A stretch of DNA of 64,000 nt from Pseudomonas iranensis (GTDB lineage: Bacteria; Pseudomonadota; Gammaproteobacteria; Pseudomonadales; Pseudomonadaceae): NCBI RefSeq assembly GCF_014268585.2, contig NZ_CP077092.1:5679501-5743500 (forward strand), in the 5' to 3' direction. The position numbers and the translations under genes are program-made. Every line of letters begins with the position of its first letter. Positions within the stretch are counted from its first letter, which is position 1. This document shows, in pieces, positions 10,348 to 18,430 of this stretch. The notes under the pieces are model-generated. The model was given only the letters and a program-made list of their open reading frames with translations. It was not told where the DNA came from and made no database searches.

Positions 10348-13300
10348 ATGCCCAGACTGGCGCCCGTGCTTTTTCTGCTGTCATTGATGATCTGCACCGC
10401 CACGGCTGACGCGCTGACTCTCACCGATGAAGAACGCAGCTGGCTGGCGGCTCACCCTGACTTGCGACTGGGTGTTGACGCGTCGTGGCCGCCTTTCGAA
10501 TTTCGTGACGATCAGAACCGCTATCAGGGTCTGGCCGCTGACTATATCGACGTGATTCGCCAACGTTTGGCGATCAAGCTGACGCCGATCGAACCGGCAA
10601 GCTGGACGGTGGTGCTGGAGCAGGTGAAAAAAGGCAAGATCGATTTGCTGCCGGGAATCATGTCCACGCCGGAGCGCCAGAATTACCTGTCATTTACCCG
10701 GCCGTACCTCGACTTCCCGATCGTCATCCTTGCCCATGTCGGCGGCGCCCAGCCGCGCAAACTCGACGACCTCTACGGTCTGAAAATCGCCGTGGTGGAA
10801 AACTACGCCCCCCACGAACTGCTGCGTACTCACCACCCCGATCTGAATCTGGTCGCCATGCCCAATGTCAGCTCGGCGCTGCAAGCTTTGGCGACCGATG
10901 AAGTGGACGCCGTGGTCGGCGATCTCGCTTCCAGCGTGTGGAGCCTGCGCCAGCTCAAGCTCGACGGCCTCTACGTCAGCGGCGAAACCCCATATCGCTA
11001 TCAATTGGCGATGGCCGTGCCCCGCGACAACAAGGTGCTGGTCGGGATACTTGATAAAGTCCTCGCCGACATGACCCCGGCGGAAATCAGTAGCATTCAG
11101 GAACATTGGGTCGGCAATGTGCTCGACCACCGCACGTTCTGGTCGGACCTGCTGATGTACGGTCTGCCCGGTCTGTTGCTGCTGATGACGATCCTCGCCG
11201 TGGTGATTCGCATCAACCGCCGACTGAGTTCGGAAATCAGCCGGCGCATCGACCTCGAACAGGAATTGCGCAGTAGCGAATATCACTACCGTGGCCTGGT
11301 AGAGAGCTTGTCGGCGATCGCCTGGGAAGCGCGGATGAGCGACTTCACCTACAGCTATGTTTCGCCGCATGCTGAAGACTTGCTCGGCTATCCACAGTCC
11401 CATTGGCTGATTCCGGGCTTCTGGCACAACATCATTCACCCCGCCGACCTGACCCGCACGCAGAACTATTGCAAGGAAGCGCTACGCCAGGGCCGCGATC
11501 ACATCGTCGATTACCGCGTGATAACCGCTGACGGCCGCTGCCTGTGGGTGCGCGATATCGTCAGCCTGATCGAGCATGGCCACGAACCGGTGATGCGCGG
11601 GCTGATGATCGATATCAGTGAAATCAAGCGCACCGAAGAGGCGCTGCGCCTGTCCGAGCAAAAGTTCGCGTCGGTGTTCGAGCAGTGCCCGGACATTCTG
11701 GTGATTGCGCGTCTGTCCGACGGCTGCCTGCTAGAGGTCAACGAAGCCTTCGAGGAGCAGATCGGCCTCAGGGCCGAGGACGTCATCGGCCAAACCGCCA
11801 CCAACCTCAGTATCTGGGGCATTCCCGGGGTCGGGCCGGGCCTCTTGCAGCGCTTGCAGGCCGGCAGCATCCGTAATCTGGAAATGCCCTTTCGTCGCAA
11901 CAACGGCCAACTGTTCACCGGGCTGATTTCCGCCGAGCCCTTCGACCTCGACACCACCCCGGCGCTGGTGGTTGTGGTGCGCGACATCAGCCAGCTCAAG
12001 GAAACCCAACAGCAACTGCAAACTTCTGAAGAGAAATTCGCCAAGGCTTTCCATGCGTCGCCGGACGGCCTGCTGCTGTCACGCCAGAGCGACGGCCTGC
12101 TATTGGAGGTCAATGAAGGCTTCAGCCGCATCACCGGTTTCAACAGCGCGATGTCGGTGGATCGTTCGACGCTGGATCTGGGCATCTGGGTCAACCTCAA
12201 CGAACGCAAACAGATGCTTGACCTGCTGCAACGCGACGGTTTCGTCCGCGACTTCACATGCCACATCCGTCGCAGTGACGGGCAGATTCGCCTGTGCGAA
12301 GTGTCCAGTCGCCCGCTGCCGATCGGCGACGAGGATTGCATGCTGACCATCGCTCGCGACATCACCGAACGCCATCTCATGCAGGAAAAACTGCAGCAGG
12401 CCGCGACCGTTTTCGAGAGCACCGCCGAGGGCGTGTTGATCACCGATACTCAACAACACATCAGCGCCGTCAATCGCGCTTTCACCGAAATCACCGGTTA
12501 CAGCGAAAGTGAAGCGCTGGGCCACACGCCACGCTTGCTGGCGTCAGGGCTGCATGACAGCGCTTTCTACGCCGCGATGTGGCATCAATTGACCGACGAG
12601 GGACACTGGCAAGGCGAGATTTCCAACCGGCGCAAGAACGGCGAGCTGTACCCGAGCTGGCTGACCATCAGCGCGGTGCGCAATCGCGACAAGTTCATCA
12701 CTCACTTCGTCGCGGTGTTCGCCGACATCTCCAGCCTCAAGCATGCCCAGGCCAAACTCGATTATCAGGCCCACCACGACCCGCTCACCGGTTTGCCCAA
12801 CCGCACCTTGTTTGAGAGCCGCCTGCAAATGGCCCTGGCCAGCCAGCAGGAAAATGGCGGCCAAGGCGCGGTGCTGTTTCTCGATCTCGACCGTTTCAAA
12901 CACATCAACGACAGCCTCGGCCACCCGGTCGGCGACCTGTTGCTCAAGGGCATCGCCGTGCGCTTGAAAGAACAACTGCGCGATATCGACACGGTCGCGC
13001 GATTGGGCGGTGACGAATTCATCATCCTGTTGCCAGGCTTGCAGCAAGCCAGCGACGCCGACAACATCGCGACGAAACTGCTCAACTGCTTCGGTGCGCC
13101 GTTCCAGGCCGGCGAACACGAGTTCTTTATCAGCGCCAGCATCGGCACCAGCCTCTATCCCCGCGACGGTTGCGATGTGGCCACGCTGGTGAAAAACGCC
13201 GACGCGGCGATGTACCGCTCCAAAGCCAAAGGACGCAACCGCGTCGAAAGCTACACCCGCGACCTCACTGCCCAAGCCAGCGAGCGCATAGCGCTGGAAC

Positions 13301-14094
13301 ACGAACTGCGCCGCGCCATCGAGCGCGATGAGCTGTTTCTCTATTACCAACCGAAAATCAGCCTGGTCGATCACAGTCTGGTCGGTGCAGAGGCGCTGAT
13401 TCGCTGGCGCCACCCGACCTTCGGCGACGTGCCGCCCGAGCATTTCATTCCGTTGGCGGAAGAAAACGGCATGATCCTGCAGATCGGTGACTGGGTGCTG
13501 GAGACCGCTTGCCGGCAGATGTTCGAGTGGAACGAGATCTACCAACCGTTGGGGCCGCTTTCGGTAAACCTCGCCGGTGCGCAATTGCGTCAGCCCAACC
13601 TCTTGGTGCGCATCGAACAACTGCTCAAGGACAACCACCTCAGGCCGGATTTACTGCAACTGGAAATTACCGAGAATTTCATCATGAGTCAGGCAGAAGA
13701 GGCGCTGGCGGTGCTGCACCAACTCAAACACCTCGGTGTGCAACTGGCGATCGACGACTTCGGCACCGGCTACTCCTCGCTCAGCTACCTCAAACGCCTG
13801 CCGCTGGACATCCTCAAGATTGATCAATCCTTCGTCCGCGGACTGCCTGACGACCCCCACGACGCAGCCATTGTGCGCGCCATCATCGCTCTGGGGCGCA
13901 GCATGCAATTCACCGTGATTGCCGAAGGCGTGGAAACCCAGGCGCAACAACAATTCCTCGCTGCTGAAGGGTGCGAACAGATACAGGGCTACATCGTCAG
14001 CCTGCCGCTGCCACCGGACGAATTCGCCGCGACGTTTCTGCATGTAACCGTATCGGATTTTTCGGATAGCACAGCCGCGAAACCGTCGCTATAA
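10348..14094 (+). CDS. rmcA: RmcA-like dual GGDEF/EAL c-di-GMP enzyme with periplasmic sensor and PAS domains
   Basis: The 1248-residue inner-membrane protein begins with a signal-like helix, then a periplasmic solute-binding (family 3) domain at about residues 20-260 and one transmembrane segment near 266-290. About four PAS domains follow at 310-800, then GGDEF and EAL domains. The GGDEF motif is intact near residue 887, with a product-inhibition RxxD site (RDID) five residues before it. The EAL signature (GAEALIRW) is at about 1012. Domain order, length and position after rpoD match P. aeruginosa RmcA (PA0575), which lowers c-di-GMP in response to redox state. The start is the ATG at the signal peptide. 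Confidence 0.85.
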   Translation: MPRLAPVLFLLSLMICTATADALTLTDEERSWLAAHPDLRLGVDASWPPFEFRDDQNRYQGLAADYIDVIRQRLAIKLTPIEPASWTVVLEQVKKGKIDLLPGIMSTPERQNYLSFTRPYLDFPIVILAHVGGAQPRKLDDLYGLKIAVVENYAPHELLRTHHPDLNLVAMPNVSSALQALATDEVDAVVGDLASSVWSLRQLKLDGLYVSGETPYRYQLAMAVPRDNKVLVGILDKVLADMTPAEISSIQEHWVGNVLDHRTFWSDLLMYGLPGLLLLMTILAVVIRINRRLSSEISRRIDLEQELRSSEYHYRGLVESLSAIAWEARMSDFTYSYVSPHAEDLLGYPQSHWLIPGFWHNIIHPADLTRTQNYCKEALRQGRDHIVDYRVITADGRCLWVRDIVSLIEHGHEPVMRGLMIDISEIKRTEEALRLSEQKFASVFEQCPDILVIARLSDGCLLEVNEAFEEQIGLRAEDVIGQTATNLSIWGIPGVGPGLLQRLQAGSIRNLEMPFRRNNGQLFTGLISAEPFDLDTTPALVVVVRDISQLKETQQQLQTSEEKFAKAFHASPDGLLLSRQSDGLLLEVNEGFSRITGFNSAMSVDRSTLDLGIWVNLNERKQMLDLLQRDGFVRDFTCHIRRSDGQIRLCEVSSRPLPIGDEDCMLTIARDITERHLMQEKLQQAATVFESTAEGVLITDTQQHISAVNRAFTEITGYSESEALGHTPRLLASGLHDSAFYAAMWHQLTDEGHWQGEISNRRKNGELYPSWLTISAVRNRDKFITHFVAVFADISSLKHAQAKLDYQAHHDPLTGLPNRTLFESRLQMALASQQENGGQGAVLFLDLDRFKHINDSLGHPVGDLLLKGIAVRLKEQLRDIDTVARLGGDEFIILLPGLQQASDADNIATKLLNCFGAPFQAGEHEFFISASIGTSLYPRDGCDVATLVKNADAAMYRSKAKGRNRVESYTRDLTAQASERIALEHELRRAIERDELFLYYQPKISLVDHSLVGAEALIRWRHPTFGDVPPEHFIPLAEENGMILQIGDWVLETACRQMFEWNEIYQPLGPLSVNLAGAQLRQPNLLVRIEQLLKDNHLRPDLLQLEITENFIMSQAEEALAVLHQLKHLGVQLAIDDFGTGYSSLSYLKRLPLDILKIDQSFVRGLPDDPHDAAIVRAIIALGRSMQFTVIAEGVETQAQQQFLAAEGCEQIQGYIVSLPLPPDEFAATFLHVTVSDFSDSTAAKPSL

Positions 14095-14109
14095 TCCGCG
14101 GCCTACTGA

Positions 14110-14186
14110 GGGCCTATAGCTCAGTTGGTTAGAGCAGAGGACTCATAATCCTTTGGTCCACGGTTCGAGTCCGTGTGGGCCCACCA
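14110..14186 (+). tRNA. tRNA with CAU anticodon, probably tRNA-Ile2 (lysidine type)
   Basis: The 77-nt cloverleaf folds fully by eye: acceptor GGGCCTA with TGGGCCC, D arm, anticodon loop CTCATAA (anticodon CAT), T arm CACGG-TTCGAGT-CCGTG, discriminator A and an encoded CCA. A CAU anticodon fits either elongator Met or Ile2. The C4-G69 and C5-G68 pairs are the determinants recognised by the lysidine synthetase TilS and differ from E. coli elongator tRNA-Met, which favours tRNA-Ile2 reading AUA. A terminator follows immediately. Confidence 0.93.
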
Positions 14187-14191
14187 AATTG

Positions 14192-14220
14192 AAAAGCCGC
14201 GCTGAATGCGCGGCTTTTTT
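14192..14220 (+). terminator. Terminator of the tRNA gene
   Basis: AAGCCGCGC and GCGCGGCTT form a stem with a TGAAT loop followed by T4, only six bases after the CCA end. Confidence 0.93.
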
Positions 14221-14380
14221 GTGGGTGTAGTTATCCAGTCTTGCTAATACCAACCCAGGAAGAAAGCTGCGCTATCTGTAGGAACATTCTGAAGCGATGT
14301 TTCCGGGACGTTTCCAGCCTTGTTAGGCTTTCCTGCCAGCAATTAATCTCCTGACGCCATCGCCGCTCAGGATTGTTTCC

Positions 14381-14953
14381 ATGCTCATGAATGCTGCTCC
14401 AACAATCAGGGAAGCAGCCGACCAAGCAACCTGGATCGATCTTGCCCTACCCGACTTGAGAACACTCACGAAAGAACTTCGATCAGCCGCAATTGCAGAA
14501 ATAAAAAGGGCTGACGATGTAGCGGGTGCCTTGGGAATACTCTTGGAAAACTTCGGATTCATCGATGAGTCCGTTATGGCCGTGACTATCCTGACGCCCA
14601 TTGGAAACGTTGCGGTTGCGAGAGACAAGCTGGCCCATATCGTTGAGAAACGCCCGGACTCCCGCGAGCGCTATGTGCGACACGCTATCGATACCTTAAA
14701 GGGACCCTTTGAAATATGGAAAGTCCGATACGATAACGGCGCACACCGCATGGCTTTCATCAATGCCTATGAGGCAAAAAACGACATGCTTGTGGTTGTG
14801 GACATTCGGGATGGACACGTTCTCTGGAATTTTATGCACGCTCCGGCGAGAGCCATGAACAGGCATCGAAAAGGCGAGCTTTTGTATAGGCGGTACATTC
14901 TTACGGACAAAAAAAGGGCAGCCATCGGGCTGCCCGTAACATCTAAATCCTGA
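14381..14953 (+). CDS. Orphan BECR-fold nuclease/toxin-like protein (PBECR type)
   Basis: This 190-residue protein has no signal peptide or membrane segment. Its second half (GPFEIWKVRYDNG, then AFINAYEAKNDMLVVVD, then LWNFMHA and RHRKGELLYRR) resembles the phage Barnase-EndoU-ColicinE5/D-RelE-like nuclease domains found at the C-termini of phage head proteins and some polymorphic toxins. This is pattern recognition, not a database result. The N-terminal 70 residues are unassigned. An AGGA ribosome-binding site supports the ATG. Base composition and codon use are visibly more AT-rich than the neighbours, and the gene sits directly downstream of a tRNA, so it is probably acquired. No partner or immunity gene is seen beside it. 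Its last codons contain the terminator of a transcript on the opposite strand. Confidence 0.55.
   Translation: MLMNAAPTIREAADQATWIDLALPDLRTLTKELRSAAIAEIKRADDVAGALGILLENFGFIDESVMAVTILTPIGNVAVARDKLAHIVEKRPDSRERYVRHAIDTLKGPFEIWKVRYDNGAHRMAFINAYEAKNDMLVVVDIRDGHVLWNFMHAPARAMNRHRKGELLYRRYILTDKKRAAIGLPVTSKS
14909..14935 (-). terminator. Strong terminator on the minus strand, inside the 3' end of the BECR gene
   Basis: GGGCAGCC and GGCTGCCC pair in an 8-bp stem with a 4-base loop; on the minus strand seven T residues follow. On the plus strand there is no T-run, so it serves a leftward transcript. Confidence 0.8.
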
Positions 14954-15067
14954 TATTTACATCCCCAGAAAATGGGATGAAGAGGTCTCACCTGACACCG
15001 ATGTTGCAGCATCGCTGAGGTACCTACATCTGCTAACGCCCTGCAAGGCAGCAGATTTCGCGCTCTT
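14909..15067 (-). ncRNA. Candidate structured small RNA, antisense-convergent to the BECR gene
   Basis: Read on the minus strand, this stretch holds a run of stem-loops and a terminator. The stems are ATCTGCT/AGCAGAT (15028-15056, with an inner GCC/GGC), CGATG/CATCG (14999-15014), AGGT/ACCT (14982-14992), CATCCC/GGGATG (14960-14979), TAAAT/ATTTA (14944-14959) and a GGGCAGCC/GGCTGCCC terminator followed by T7. A sigma-70-like promoter lies just upstream at 15074-15102. No protein-coding frame on this strand is convincing. The 3' end overlaps the last codons of the BECR gene. I do not recognise it as a named Pseudomonas RNA. Confidence 0.5.
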
Positions 15068-15073
15068 GTTGGC

Positions 15074-15102
15074 ATTCTTGGGAAACAGGGCAGACAAGTC
15101 AA
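15074..15102 (-). promoter_or_regulatory. Putative promoter of the candidate small RNA
   Basis: On the minus strand TTGACT (15102-15097) and AAGAAT (15079-15074) are 17 bp apart. The predicted start is near 15067. Confidence 0.4.
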
Positions 15103-15225
15103 ATCAATTGTCAGAACATTTGTTTCATCAAATTCATCAGTGACCACTTTGCTATGGCGCAAAAGCCTTTCCTTATTTGCCTGTAAAGTGCGCCTCCCTC
15201 CGACTCAACGCCAGTGGAGCTTCCC

Positions 15226-15687
15226 TTGCCAGACACCCGCCACCCCATCCTCGACGAAATCGACCGCCAGCTGATCGCCGCGTTGCAAATCAACGCCCGC
15301 GAAAGCGTAGCCATGCTCGCTCGACAACTGGGGATTGCTCGCACCACCGTCACTTCGCGTCTGGCACGCCTGGAAAAAGCCAAAGTGATCACCGGTTATG
15401 GCGTACGCCTCGGCCAGCGCGTGGTCGATGGCGGGCTGCAAGCCTACGTCGGGATCAAGGTGCAGCCGCGTTCCGGCAAGGACGTGCTGCGACGTTTGAG
15501 TGCGATGGCGCAGGTGCAGCAGCTGTGTGCGGTGAGTGGCGAGTTTGATTATGTGGCGTGGTTGCGCACCGATTCGCCGGAGCAGTTGGATCAGTTGCTG
15601 GATCAGATTGGCAGCGTCGATGGGGTGGAGAAAACCACGACTTCGATCATTCTGAGTAGCAAGATTGATCGCGGGCAGCCGGTCTGA
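15226..15687 (+). CDS. Lrp/AsnC family transcriptional regulator, probably of davBA
   Basis: A 153-residue DNA-binding protein with an N-terminal winged helix-turn-helix (ILDEIDRQLIAALQINARES, then TTVTSRLARLEKAKVI) and a C-terminal ligand-sensing RAM domain. Proteins of this family sense amino acids. The gene is immediately upstream of the lysine-degrading davB-davA, as in P. putida, so lysine or a derivative is a plausible ligand; this is inference from context. I choose the TTG at 15226, which has a GGAG site six bases upstream; a GTG at 15214 would add four residues. Confidence 0.85.
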   Translation: MPDTRHPILDEIDRQLIAALQINARESVAMLARQLGIARTTVTSRLARLEKAKVITGYGVRLGQRVVDGGLQAYVGIKVQPRSGKDVLRRLSAMAQVQQLCAVSGEFDYVAWLRTDSPEQLDQLLDQIGSVDGVEKTTTSIILSSKIDRGQPV

Positions 15688-15716
15688 GCATTGGCCGGGC
15701 ATTCTGGCTGAGCCGC

Positions 15717-15740
15717 TTCACGAGCAGGCTCGCTCCCACT
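15717..15740. repeat. Single REP copy
   Basis: One copy of the GAGCAGGCTCGCTCCCAC palindrome between the lrp-like gene and davB, without an inverted partner. Confidence 0.8.
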
Positions 15741-15902
15741 TTTTTGGTCGGTATGCAGCCTGCAATCGTCAGTCTGCACAATAATCAGGCAAAACGACGA
15801 CACATTGCGTCTTATTAACGCGCTCCCCGCTCCCTAGAATGGCTGGCATCTTTTCCTATACTCAGACGCGAATCCTGCGTCGGGTCGCCAACAAGGTCAG
15901 CC

Positions 15903-17585
15903 ATGAACAAAAACAATCGCCATCCTGCAGACGGAAAAAAACCAGTCACCATTTTCGGTCCGGACTTTCCGTTCGCGTTTGACGACTGGATCGAGCATCC
16001 CGCCGGTCTGGGGAGCATTCCTGAGCAGCACCATGGTGCTGAGGTGGCGATTGTCGGGGCGGGCATTGCCGGTCTGGTGGCCGCGTATGAACTGATGAAA
16101 CTCGGTCTGAAACCGGTGGTGTACGAGGCGTCGAAACTCGGCGGTCGTCTGCGCTCGCAAGCCTTCAACGGCACCGACGCCATCGTCGCCGAGCTTGGCG
16201 GCATGCGCTTTCCAGTGTCCTCCACCGCGTTCTATCACTACGTCGACAAGCTCGGCCTGGAAACCAAGCCCTTCCCCAACCCGCTGACCGGCGCGTCTGG
16301 CAGTACCGTGATCGATCTGGAAGGCGAAACCTACTACGCCGAAAGCCTGAAGGATCTTCCTGCATTGTTTCAGGAAGTGGCTGACGCCTGGGCGGATGCG
16401 CTGGAAGCCGGTTCGCAGTTCTCCGACATCCAGCAAGCCATCCGTGATCGCGATGTGCCGCGCCTGAAAGAGTTGTGGAACAAGCTGGTGCCGCTGTGGG
16501 ACGACCGGACTTTTTACGACTTCGTCGCCACCTCGAAAGCCTTCGCCAAATTGTCGTTCCAGCACCGCGAAGTGTTCGGCCAGGTCGGTTTCGGCACCGG
16601 CGGCTGGGATTCGGACTTCCCCAATTCCATGCTGGAAATCTTCCGCGTGGTGATGACCAATTGTGACGATCACCAGCACCTGGTGGTCGGTGGCGTCGAG
16701 CAGGTGCCGCAGGGCATCTGGCGCCATGTGCCGGAGCGCTGCGTGCACTGGCCGGCGGGCACCAGCCTGAAATCCCTGCACCGTGGCGCACCGCGTTCCG
16801 GTGTGAAGAAAATCGCTCACGCACCGCAAGGCCGTTTCGCCGTTACCGACAACAACGGTGACGCCCGCGAATATGCCGCTGTGCTGACCACCTGCCAGAG
16901 CTGGCTGCTGACCACTCAGATCGAATGCGACGAAACCCTGTTCTCGCAAAAGATGTGGATGGCCCTCGACCGCACGCGCTACATGCAGTCGTCGAAAACC
17001 TTCGTGATGGTCGACCGGCCGTTCTGGAAGGACAAGGATCCAGAAACCGGCCGTGATGTGATGAGCATGACCCTCACCGATCGCCTGACCCGTGGCACCT
17101 ATCTGTTCGACAACGGCGACGACAAGCCGGGTGTGATCTGCCTGTCGTACTCGTGGATGAGCGACGCGTTGAAAATGCTCCCGCATCCGGTGGAAAAACG
17201 CGTTGAGCTGGCGTTGAACGCGCTGAAAAAGATCTACCCGAAAGTCGACATCGCCGCACGGATCATCGGCGATCCGATCACCGTGTCGTGGGAAGCCGAT
17301 CCATACTTCCTCGGTGCTTTCAAAGGCGCCCTGCCCGGCCATTACCGCTACAACCAGCGCATGTATGCGCACTTCATGCAGGACGACATGCCGGCCGAAC
17401 AGCGCGGGATTTTCATCGCCGGCGACGACGTGTCGTGGACACCGGCGTGGGTCGAAGGCGCGGTGCAGACCTCGCTCAACGCGGTGTGGGGCATCATGAA
17501 ACATTTCGGCGGCTCGACACATAAAGAGAACCCCGGCCCGGGTGATGTGTTCAAAGACATCGGCCCTATCGCCCTGCCCGAGTAA
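15903..17585 (+). CDS. davB: Lysine 2-monooxygenase
   Basis: DavB is an FAD enzyme that oxidatively decarboxylates L-lysine to 5-aminovaleramide. The 560-residue protein has an N-terminal dinucleotide-binding motif VAIVGAGIAGLVAAYE near residues 48-63, the GGRLRS and ELGGMRFPVS motifs of flavin amine oxidases, and a C-terminal FAD contact (AGDDVSWTPAWVEGAVQT). Length and sequence match P. putida DavB as I remember it. It is followed 12 bp later by davA, giving the first two steps of the 5-aminovalerate route; davDT are not in this window. The start has an AAGG site ten bases upstream. Confidence 0.92.
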   Translation: MNKNNRHPADGKKPVTIFGPDFPFAFDDWIEHPAGLGSIPEQHHGAEVAIVGAGIAGLVAAYELMKLGLKPVVYEASKLGGRLRSQAFNGTDAIVAELGGMRFPVSSTAFYHYVDKLGLETKPFPNPLTGASGSTVIDLEGETYYAESLKDLPALFQEVADAWADALEAGSQFSDIQQAIRDRDVPRLKELWNKLVPLWDDRTFYDFVATSKAFAKLSFQHREVFGQVGFGTGGWDSDFPNSMLEIFRVVMTNCDDHQHLVVGGVEQVPQGIWRHVPERCVHWPAGTSLKSLHRGAPRSGVKKIAHAPQGRFAVTDNNGDAREYAAVLTTCQSWLLTTQIECDETLFSQKMWMALDRTRYMQSSKTFVMVDRPFWKDKDPETGRDVMSMTLTDRLTRGTYLFDNGDDKPGVICLSYSWMSDALKMLPHPVEKRVELALNALKKIYPKVDIAARIIGDPITVSWEADPYFLGAFKGALPGHYRYNQRMYAHFMQDDMPAEQRGIFIAGDDVSWTPAWVEGAVQTSLNAVWGIMKHFGGSTHKENPGPGDVFKDIGPIALPE

Positions 17586-17597
17586 GAGGATTCCCCG

Positions 17598-18392
17598 ATG
17601 CGCGTAGCCGTTTACCAATGTCCACCGCTGCCACTGGACCCCGCCGCCAACCTGCAGCGCCTGCATCAGGTAGCGATGGAGGCCAAGGGCGCCGACCTGC
17701 TGGTGCTGCCGGAGATGTTTATGACCGGCTACAACATCGGCGCCGAAGCGGTGAGCACGCTGGCCGAGGTCTACAACGGTGAATGGGCGCAGCAGATCGG
17801 CCGGATTGCCAAGGCTGCCGGTCTGGCGATCGTTTACGGTTATCCGGAGCGCACCGCCGACGGGCAGATCTACAACGCCGTGCAACTGATCGACGCCCAC
17901 GGCGAGCGCCTGTGCAACTATCGAAAGTCGCATCTGTTTGGCGATCTCGACCGGTCGATGTTCAGCCCCGGTGACTCCGACTTGCCGGTGGTTGAATTGA
18001 ACGGCTGGAAGCTCGGCTTCCTGATCTGCTACGACCTGGAGTTTCCGGAAAACGCGCGGCGCCTGGCCTTGACCGGCGCCGAGCTGATTGTGGTGCCGAC
18101 GGCCAACATGATTCCGTTCGATTTCGTTGCCGATGTCACCGTGCGTGCCCGCGCCTTCGAAAATCAGTGCTACGTGGCTTACGCCAATTACTGCGGCCAT
18201 GAAGGCGATATTCAGTACTGTGGGCAAAGCAGCATTGCCGCACCGGACGGTAGCCGTATCGCCCTGGCAGGTCTGGACGAAGCGTTGATCGTCGGTGAAC
18301 TGGACCGCCAATTGATGAACGACTCACGTCAGGCCAATCGCTATCTCAGCGATCGCCGCCCGGAGCTTTACGGCGCGCTCAACCGCCGCTAA
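17598..18392 (+). CDS. davA: 5-aminovaleramidase (nitrilase family)
   Basis: DavA hydrolyses 5-aminovaleramide to 5-aminovalerate and ammonia. The 264-residue protein is a carbon-nitrogen hydrolase with the catalytic triad visible: Glu in LPEMFMTGYN, Lys in NYRKSHLFGD and Cys in LICYDLEFPENAR. An AGAGGA ribosome-binding site lies between it and davB, and the two are surely co-transcribed. The size is the same as the P. putida enzyme. Confidence 0.92.
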   Translation: MRVAVYQCPPLPLDPAANLQRLHQVAMEAKGADLLVLPEMFMTGYNIGAEAVSTLAEVYNGEWAQQIGRIAKAAGLAIVYGYPERTADGQIYNAVQLIDAHGERLCNYRKSHLFGDLDRSMFSPGDSDLPVVELNGWKLGFLICYDLEFPENARRLALTGAELIVVPTANMIPFDFVADVTVRARAFENQCYVAYANYCGHEGDIQYCGQSSIAAPDGSRIALAGLDEALIVGELDRQLMNDSRQANRYLSDRRPELYGALNRR

Positions 18393-18430
18393 TCCGCTAG
18401 CATGGGCACTTCACTGTTCTGGAAGTGCCC

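Noticed and set aside
14767..15162. Minus-strand open frame of 131 codons over the candidate small RNA
   Set aside because: No family resemblance, no ribosome-binding site, and it runs through the hairpins and terminator; a structured RNA explains the sequence better.
14110..15225. tRNA 3' end as a phage attachment site with a direct repeat downstream
   Set aside because: I could not find a second copy of the tRNA 3' segment in the next kilobase, and there is no integrase.
15897..18311. Minus-strand open frame of about 800 codons opposite davB-davA
   Set aside because: His/Gln/Val-rich antisense artefact over clear lysine-catabolism genes, with no ribosome-binding site.
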